From assembly GCA_963849885.1 (NCBI GenBank), contig CAWKIV010000017.1, forward strand, positions 1-64,000: a stretch of 64,000 nucleotides of DNA, read 5' to 3'. The stretch is from CADCTP01 sp963849885 (GTDB lineage: Bacteria > Actinomycetota > Actinomycetes > Mycobacteriales > CADCTP01). The notes below the pieces were generated by a model. The model did no database searches, was not told where the DNA came from, and was given only the letters and a program-made list of their open reading frames with translations. Below are positions 57,876 through 64,000 of the stretch, piece by piece. The position numbers and the translations under genes are program-made. Position 1 is the stretch's first letter; every line of letters begins with the position of its first letter.

Positions 57876-58634
57876 GTGGGCGCCGTGACGACCGGGACCC
57901 CCGCGCCGACCGGGCTGCGGCGGTCCGCCGACCTGCTCCGGGCCTTCCGGCTGGAGCAGAGCGAGCCCGCGGTGTTCTACGGCGCGGTGGCCCGGGACGC
58001 GATCGACCTGCTGCGCCCGCACGGGCCGCTGGCCGGCCGGCTGGTGCTCGACGTCGGCGCCGGGCCGGTCCAGTTCGCCGAGGCGTTCGCCGCCGCCGGC
58101 GCCCGGTACGTCGCGGTGGACGCCGACCCCGCGGCGCTGCGGGTGCCGCGGCCGGCCGGGACCGGGGCGCTGGCCGGGCGGGGGGAGCGGCTGCCGGTCC
58201 GGGACGCCAGCGTCGACGTCTGCTTCTCCAGCAACCTGGTCGAGCACGTGCCGGCCCCGTGGCGGTTCGCCGACGAGCTGGTGCGGGTCACCCGGCCCGG
58301 CGGCCTGGTGGTGGTCTCGTACACCAACTGGCTGTCGCCGTGGGGCGGGCACGAGTGCTCCCCCTGGCACTACCTCGGCGGCTACCGGGCCACCGAGCGG
58401 TACGGGCGGCGCTACGGCCGGCCCCCGAAGAACCGGTACGGCGTCGGGCTGTTCCCGGTGTCCGTGGCGGACGGGCTGCGCTGGGCCCGCCGGCACCCGG
58501 ACCTGCGGCTGCTGGACGCCCGCCCGCGCTACCTGCCGGGCTGGGCCCGGCCGCTGCTGCGGGTGCCGGGCGCCCGCGAGGTGCTCACCTGGAACCTCTG
58601 GCTCGTGCTGCGCCGTCGGTCTGCCGGCCGGTGA
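57876..58634 (+). CDS. Class I SAM-dependent methyltransferase (Methyltransf_11)
   Basis: This 252-residue protein has motif I LVLDVGAGPVQFAEAF, the acidic YVAVDADPAAL, and the post-motif ASVDVCFSSNLVEHVPAPWR that is typical of UbiE/Methyltransf_11 enzymes. GHECSPWHYLGGYRATERYG is a distinctive insert seen in envelope-locus homologues. GTG 57876 was chosen; GTG 57885 is possible. Its stop overlaps the GTG of the aftD-like gene. It may methylate a sugar or lipid of the arabinogalactan or a lipoglycan. Confidence 0.8.
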   Translation: MGAVTTGTPAPTGLRRSADLLRAFRLEQSEPAVFYGAVARDAIDLLRPHGPLAGRLVLDVGAGPVQFAEAFAAAGARYVAVDADPAALRVPRPAGTGALAGRGERLPVRDASVDVCFSSNLVEHVPAPWRFADELVRVTRPGGLVVVSYTNWLSPWGGHECSPWHYLGGYRATERYGRRYGRPPKNRYGVGLFPVSVADGLRWARRHPDLRLLDARPRYLPGWARPLLRVPGAREVLTWNLWLVLRRRSAGR

Positions 58635-61600
58635 CCGCGCTGACCGACCGGACGGCGCCGCCCGCGGCGCCGGCCGCGCCGGCCGGCACCGCGCCACCGC
58701 TGGTCCGCCGGCTGCGGGCCGGGATCGCCGCGGTCGCGCTGACCGCGCTGGCCTGCACCCAGCAGCCCGGCCGGGTGGTCGGCGACACCAAGGCCGACCT
58801 GGTGCTGGACCCGGGCGGCTTCCTGGGCCGGGCGCTGTCGGCCTGGGACCCGCAGCAGGCCTTCGGCCAGCTGTCCAACCAGTCGTACGGCTACCTGTGG
58901 CCGATGGGGCCGTTCTTCTGGCTCGGCGACGCGGTCGGGATGCCGGCCTGGGTGGTGCAGCGGGCCTGGTGGTCGCTGCTGCTGGTGGCCGGCTTCGCCG
59001 GGGCGCTGCGGCTGGCCGGCGCGCTCGGCATCGGCACCCCGTCCACCCGGCTGGTGGCCGCGCTGGCGTACGCGGCGAGCCCCCGGGTGCTGTCCGCGCT
59101 CGGCTCGATCTCGGTGGAGGCGTGGCCGGCGGCGGTGCTGCCCTGGGTGCTGCTGCCGCTGGTGCTGGGCGCGCGGGGGCGGCTGCCGCCGCGCCGGGCC
59201 GCGGCGCTGTCCGGGCTCGCGGTGGCCTGCCTCGGCGGGGTGAACGCGGCGGCCACGCTGGCCGTGCTGCCGCTGCCCGCGCTCTACCTGGCCACCCGGC
59301 CGCGGGGGGTCCGCGGCCGGCTGGCGGCCTGGTGGGCGCCGGTGGTGCTGCTGGCCACCGCCTGGTGGGTGCTGCCGCTGCTGGTGCTGGGCCGGTACGC
59401 GTACCCGTTCCTGGACCTGATCGAGGACGCGGCGGTCACCACCCAGGTGACCACGCTGACCAACACGCTGCGCGGCACCTCGCACTGGCTCGGCTTCCTG
59501 GTGGTGCACGGCGGCCCGCGCTGGCCGGCCGGCTTCGAGCTGGCGCTGAGCCCGCTGCCGGTGGTGGCCACCGCCGGGATCGCCGCGGTCGGGCTCGCCG
59601 GGCTGCTGCTGCCCGGCGGCCTGCTCGCAGCGGACCGCCGCTGGCTGCTCGGCGGGGTGCTGCTCGGTGCGGTGCTGATCGCGGTCGGGCACGTCGGCAC
59701 GCTGACCTCGCCGCTCGCCCCGGCCGTGCAGGACCTGCTGGACGGCCCGCTGGCGCCGCTGCGCAACGTGCACAAGGCCGACCCGCTGCTGCGGCTGCCG
59801 CTGGCCCTGGGCGTCGCGCACCTGCTCGCGGTGGTGGCCGCCCGGGCCCGCTCGCCGCGGCTGCCGGTGCTGGCCGTCGCCGCGGTGGCCGCCCTGCTCG
59901 CCGGCACCGCCGGCCCGGCCTGGAGCGGGCGGCTGGCGCCGGACGGGGCGTACCGGGAGACGCCGGGCTACTGGCGGGACGTCGCCGGCTGGCTGGCCGC
60001 GCGGGCCGGCACCGACGGCGGCGGCCGGGCGCTGCTGGTCCCGTCGGCGAACTTCGCCGAGTACGCCTGGGGCAGCCCGCAGGACGAGCCGCTGCAGGCG
60101 CTGGCCCGCTCGCCCTGGGCGGTGCGGGACGCGGTGCCGCTGGGCGCGCCCGGCGCGACCCGGCTGCTGGACGGGCTGGACGCGCGGCTGGCCACCGGCC
60201 AGCCGTCGCCGGCGTACGCGGCGGTGCTGGCCCGCGCCGGCGTCCGGTACGTGGTCGTGCGCAACGACGTGGACGTGCCGCGGTCCGGCGCGCAGCGGCC
60301 CGGGGTGGTCCGGGCCGCGCTGGACGGCTCGCCCGGGATCCGGTGGGTGGCCGCCTTCGGGCCGGCGGTGCGCACCGCGTACTCGCCCGACGACGCCGTG
60401 CTCGGCGCGGTGCGCCGGCCGCCGGCGGTCGAGGTCTTCGAGGTCGGGCCGGCGCCGCAGCGGGTGGCCGCCTACCCGCGGGCCGGCGCGGTCGCCCTGT
60501 CCGGCGGGCCGGAGGGGGTGCTGCCGCTGGCCGACGCCGGCCTGCTCGACGGCCGGGCCGTGCTGGCCGCGGCCGACCTGCCGGACCCCGGGGCGGTCGA
60601 CGCGGTGGTCGGCACCGACACGCTGCGCCGGCGCTCGCTCAACGTCGGCGCCGACCCGGGCCGGCGCTACTCGCCGACGCTGCCGGCCGGCGAGCCGCGG
60701 CAGCGCGCCGACGTCGTCCCGTACGCCGGTCCCACCCGGGAGACCGTCGCGGTGCTGGAGGGGGCCGCCGGGGTGGCCGCGTCGAGCAGCGCCGCCGACC
60801 CGTTCGCGGTCGCCCACCGCGGTCCGGACCGGCGGCCGGCGGCGGCGTTCGACGGCGACCGCGGGACCGCCTGGGTGTCCGACCTCGGCGCCGCCGGGGA
60901 GTGGCTGGAGCTGCGGCTGGCCGCGCCGGCCAGCCCGGCCTCGGTGCTTCTCACGCCGCTGGACGACCCGGCGGTGGGACCGCGGGCGACCCGGCTGCAG
61001 GTGACCACGGACGCCGGCTCGGTGGCCGTCGCGGTGCCGCCGGGGGAGCGGCCGCTGCGGGTCGCGCTGCCCCGCGGGCCGACCACCCGGGTCCGGGTCA
61101 CCGTGGCCGAGGTGGCCGGCGGCGCGCCCGGGTCGGTCGGGCTGCGCGAGGTCGCCGTCGCCGGCGTCCGGGTGACCGAGGCGGTGGCGCTGCCCACCGA
61201 CGCGATCGCCCTCGCCGCCGGCGGGCTGCCGTGGACCGTGCTGGCGGAACGGCCGGACGGGCGCCGCGGCGACTGCGTCCGCGAGCGGGCCGGCTGGGTG
61301 TGCGTCGGCGGGCTCGCGGCCGCCGGCGAGGAGGTCGGGCCGCTGGAGCGCCGCTTCGGCACCCTGGCCCCGGCGGCGGTCGACGTCCGGGCCACCGTGC
61401 GGCCCCGTCCGGGCGCCGCGCTGGACGCGCTGCTCGACCGGTCCGGCGGCTACCGGGCGTCGGCGTCCTCGGTGGTGACGCCGCACCCGGCCGCGCGGGC
61501 CGGCGCCGGCTACGACGGCGACCCGGCCACGGCCTGGCTGCCGGCCGGGGACGACCCGGCGCCGCAGCTGCGGCTGGACCTGGGCGCGGCGGCCGAGCTG

Positions 61601-62777
61601 CGCGGGCTGCGGCTGACCGGCAGCCGCGCCGACTACGCCGGCGTCGCCCGGGTCGTGCTGCGGGCCGCGGACGGGCAGCTGCGGGTGCTGCCGGCCACCC
61701 CCGGCCGGGCGCTGTCCTTCCGGCCGGTCCGGACCCGGGAGGTCGTGCTGACCTTCGAGCGGGAGGCGGACGCCGACGGCGGGCTGGCGCCGGTCGTCGT
61801 CCGGGACGTGCGGCTCGCCGGCGCGCCCGGCCGGGCCGCCGCGCCGGTCGCGGTCGGCTGCGCGCAGGGCCCCGGGGTCGGCGTGGACGGCGAGGGCCGG
61901 CGGCTGTCGGTGCGGGCCGCCGCGGCCGACCTGCTCACGCTGGCCCCGGTGCCGGCGACCCGCTGCGGCGGTCCGGTCCGGCTCGGCACCGGCGGGCACC
62001 GGCTCACCACCGGCCGGACCGCGGCGTTCGAGGTGGCCTCGGTCGAGCTCACCGGTGGGCGCCGGCCGGCCGACCCGCCGCTCGGCCGGGCGGTCGAGGT
62101 GGACCGGTGGGAGCCGGAGTCCCGGCGGCTGCGGGTCGCGCCGGGGGAGGAGGCGTACCTGGCGCTGGCGGAGGGCTTCAACGACGGCTGGCGGGCGACG
62201 GCCGGCGGCCGGGAGCTGGCGCCGGTCCGGCTGGACGGGTGGCGGCAGGGGTGGGTGCTGCCGGCCGGCGGCGCGACCACCGTCGAGGTCGGGTACGCCC
62301 CCGGCGGCCGGCACCGGGCCGGGTTGCTGGTCGGCCTGGCCGCGGTCCTGCTGGTCGTCGCGCTGGCGCTGCTGCCGGCCCGCCGCGCCGCCCGGTCCGT
62401 TGCCCCGTTGGCCACCCCGCCGGCCGCCCCGCCGGCCGCCCCGCCCGCCGCCCGCGCCGGCCCTGGGGGAGCAGGTGCGGCAGCGCCGCCGGGGCGGGCG
62501 GGAGGTGGCCGCGGTCGCCGTGGTCGGCGGGCTGGCCGTCCTGCTGGCCGGGCCGGCCGGGCTGCTCGCCGCGGCCGTCGCGCTGCTGCTCCCGCCGCGG
62601 CTGCGGGCCCCGGTGGCCGGCGGCGCGCTAGCGCTGGCCGGACTGCTGCTCGGCCTGGTCCCGACCTGGGCCGGCCAGCCCGCGCTCGCCCAGCTGCTCG
62701 CGCTGACCGCGCTCGCGCTGGTCGCCCGTGTGCTGGTGGGCGAGCCGGAGCAGCGGCCGCTCGAGGAGCACCCATGA
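58631..62777 (+). CDS. aftD: Alpha-(1->3)-arabinofuranosyltransferase, AftD-like; apparent frameshift near C-terminus
   Basis: This protein of about 1380 residues has an N-terminal membrane GT-C domain (VVGDTKADLVLDPGGFLG, FGQLSNQSYGYLWPMGPFFW) carrying the Asp residues conserved in AftD. A large extracytoplasmic region with two discoidin-like modules (AAFDGDRGTAWVSD, GAGYDGDPATAWLPAG) follows, then terminal helices. AftD adds alpha-1,3-linked arabinofuranose branches from decaprenyl-phosphoryl-arabinose in mycobacteria. After LLVVALALLP the frame must change at about 62410-62465 to read EVAAVAVVGGLAVLLAGPAG and the last helices, ending at 62777. The final 150 bases overlap the convergent acyltransferase gene. 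Confidence 0.85.
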
Positions 62778-63836
62778 CAGCGCGGCGATCCCCACCGCCC
62801 CGGCCGCGGTGAGCACCGCCACCGTCCACATCCGGCCGGTGAACGGCGCCCAGCCGGTCAGCTCGTACACCGCGTGCAGCACCAGCAGGTGCCACAGGAA
62901 GATCCCGTAGGAGATCCGGCCGAGCCACCGGGCCGTCGGCGACCCGAGCACCGCGCCGAACCCGCCCCGCGGCGAGCCGAGCGCCGCCGGCACCAGCAGC
63001 AGCAGCCCGACCAGCGCGTACGCGGCCTCCTTGGTCAGCGCGGCCGGCCCGGCGATCGGGGCCAGCGTGAGCGGGCCGGCCGCCGGGGTGGCGACCAGCC
63101 AGAGCAGCGCGCCGGCGGCGGCCCAGCAGGTGCCCGGCCACCGGGCCAGCCCGGCCAGCAGCCGGCTGGCCGGGCCGGGCACCCCGGCGCGCAGCCGCTC
63201 GGCCGCGACCGCGACGGCCATCCCGGCCACGAACCAGTCCAGGTGCCCGGGCAGCCAGAGCAGCGCCCGCTGCGGCAGGTCGAGCAGGTGCACGGTGGCG
63301 ATGTAGGCGTAGGTGAGCGCGACGCAGCCGGCGAGCACCGCGCCCTCCCACCGCCGGGCCGCGGCGGCGAGCAGCGGCAGCGCCGCGTAGAAGGCGACCT
63401 CGGTGCACAGCGACCAGGTCTGGGTGAAGTGGTCGAGCAGCGGCCCGGTGTAGGTCTGCCCCAGCCAGACGTGGGTGGCGAGCACGCCGGCCGGCACCGG
63501 CGTGGTGAGCGCGACCGCGGCCAGCGCCAGCCAGTAGGCGGGCAGGATGCGGGCCGCGCGGCGCACCGCGTACCGCCGGGTCGACGGCCACCGGCCGCCG
63601 GTCAGCCGGGCCCGCGCGTACGGCCGGTACAGCAGGAAGCCGGACAGCACGAAGAAGACCGCGACCCCGGCGTCGAGCCGGCCGAGCACCGCCCCGCCCG
63701 CCCCCCGCTGCACCTCCCCGGTCTGGAACGCGACGTGGGTGAGCAGCACCGCCAGCGCGGCCACCGCCCGCAGCCCGTCCAGCATCGGCAGCGGCCCGCC
63801 GCGTCCGGCCGGCGCCCCGACCTCCGCCGCGCTCAC
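62628..63836 (-). CDS. Membrane acyltransferase (acyltransferase-3/OafA family)
   Basis: This 402-residue integral membrane O-acyltransferase has MLDGLRAVAALAVLLTHVAF with the catalytic His of the family, FFVLSGFLLYRPYAR, RAARILPAYWLALAAVAL and LGRISYGIFLWHLLVLH. About ten helices are present. It transfers acyl groups (acetyl or succinyl) to envelope glycans. The last 50 residues are an Arg/Gln/Glu-rich tail read from the opposite strand of the aftD 3' end, so the native stop may differ. The neighbourhood recalls Rv0228 next to the mycobacterial arabinan genes. Confidence 0.85.
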   Translation of the reverse strand: MSAAEVGAPAGRGGPLPMLDGLRAVAALAVLLTHVAFQTGEVQRGAGGAVLGRLDAGVAVFFVLSGFLLYRPYARARLTGGRWPSTRRYAVRRAARILPAYWLALAAVALTTPVPAGVLATHVWLGQTYTGPLLDHFTQTWSLCTEVAFYAALPLLAAAARRWEGAVLAGCVALTYAYIATVHLLDLPQRALLWLPGHLDWFVAGMAVAVAAERLRAGVPGPASRLLAGLARWPGTCWAAAGALLWLVATPAAGPLTLAPIAGPAALTKEAAYALVGLLLLVPAALGSPRGGFGAVLGSPTARWLGRISYGIFLWHLLVLHAVYELTGWAPFTGRMWTVAVLTAAGAVGIAALSWVLLERPLLRLAHQHTGDQRERGQREQLGERGLAGPGRDQAEQQSGQR

Positions 63837-63865
63837 CGCGCCACCGTACGGGTAGCGTCCGACCG

Positions 63866-64000
63866 GTGAGGTGGGACCGCCCGCTGGCCGCGGTCGCCGC
63901 GGCGGCCTTCCTGCTCACCGCCGCGGTGATGGTCCGCTGGTACGTCGCCCCGCAGGCCACCCGCCTCCCGCTGGACCCGGACCTGACCGTGACGCTCACC
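63866..64000 (+). CDS. DUF3068-like membrane protein, N-terminus only (runs off window)
   Basis: The first 45 residues are visible: a short basic start (MRWDRP), one transmembrane segment (LAAVAAAAFLLTAAVMV) and WYVAPQATRLPLDPDLTVTL. The latter resembles the start of DUF3068/PorA-like proteins, which have a transmembrane anchor followed by a YVAP-x-PLD-type segment. GTG 63866 lies 29 bp from the divergent acyltransferase start. In mycobacteria Rv0227c of this family lies in the equivalent place (from memory). The C-terminus is outside the window. Confidence 0.55.
   Translation, partial: MRWDRPLAAVAAAAFLLTAAVMVRWYVAPQATRLPLDPDLTVTLT

Overview
The window is about 64 kb of very GC-rich DNA (many GTG starts, stops almost all TGA, genes packed with 4-bp GTGA/ATGA overlaps). 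It reads as an actinomycete chromosome. The right end carries an arabinan/arabinogalactan-type cell-wall locus (AftD-like transferases, a DUF2613-like small protein, a DUF3068-like protein), which points away from Streptomyces and toward an actinobacterium with arabinose in its wall (Mycobacteriales/Pseudonocardiales-like or a relative). That taxonomic reading is inference.

Layout. (1) 1-5.1 kb: the 3' end of a TesB thioesterase, a block of 20-bp repeats with a duplicated tesB tail, then reverse-strand genes for a PLP amino-acid decarboxylase, a lipoprotein and a PucR-type regulator. (2) 5.4-33.9 kb: a biosynthetic gene cluster. It starts with two paralogous HTH regulators and a crotonyl-CoA carboxylase/reductase (CCR). 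Next come a two-protein, two-module type I PKS ending in a thioesterase, a P450, and four of the five methoxymalonyl-ACP genes (fkbG, K, J, I; no fkbH). A second operon follows with two discrete ACPs, two intact ketosynthases, two ketosynthase-like proteins lacking the catalytic residues, a KR, a double-hotdog protein, an alpha/beta hydrolase, three proteins resembling the TusB/TusD/TusC (DsrH/DsrE/DsrF) sulfur-relay complex, an acyl-CoA ligase and an FAD monooxygenase. (3) 33.9-45.5 kb: conserved housekeeping DNA with a tRNA, an ANTAR response regulator, a complete branched-chain amino-acid ABC operon, a GH9 protein, a GNAT and polA. (4) 45.5-64 kb: cell-envelope glycan genes with methyltransferases, a flippase, GT2/GT4 enzymes, three GT-C membrane proteins, an acyltransferase and the start of a DUF3068-like gene.

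How the cluster may work (inference): the ligase, discrete KSs, ACPs, KR and hotdog protein build an acyl chain. PKS1 has no usable loading domain (its N-terminal ACP has lost the pantetheine serine) and could receive that chain. Two extensions then use unusual extender units (CCR-derived and methoxymalonyl-like). Neither module has a convincing reductive domain: the only KR has lost its catalytic Ser and a Rossmann Gly. A beta,delta-diketo thioester, and hence a pyrone-type product, is therefore plausible. The Tus/Dsr-like triad suggests sulfur delivery, which would be unusual for such a cluster.

Quality caution: at least seven apparent frameshifts occur in long genes, all in GC-rich or homopolymer tracts. 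They look more like consensus indels than decay, but only reads can decide.
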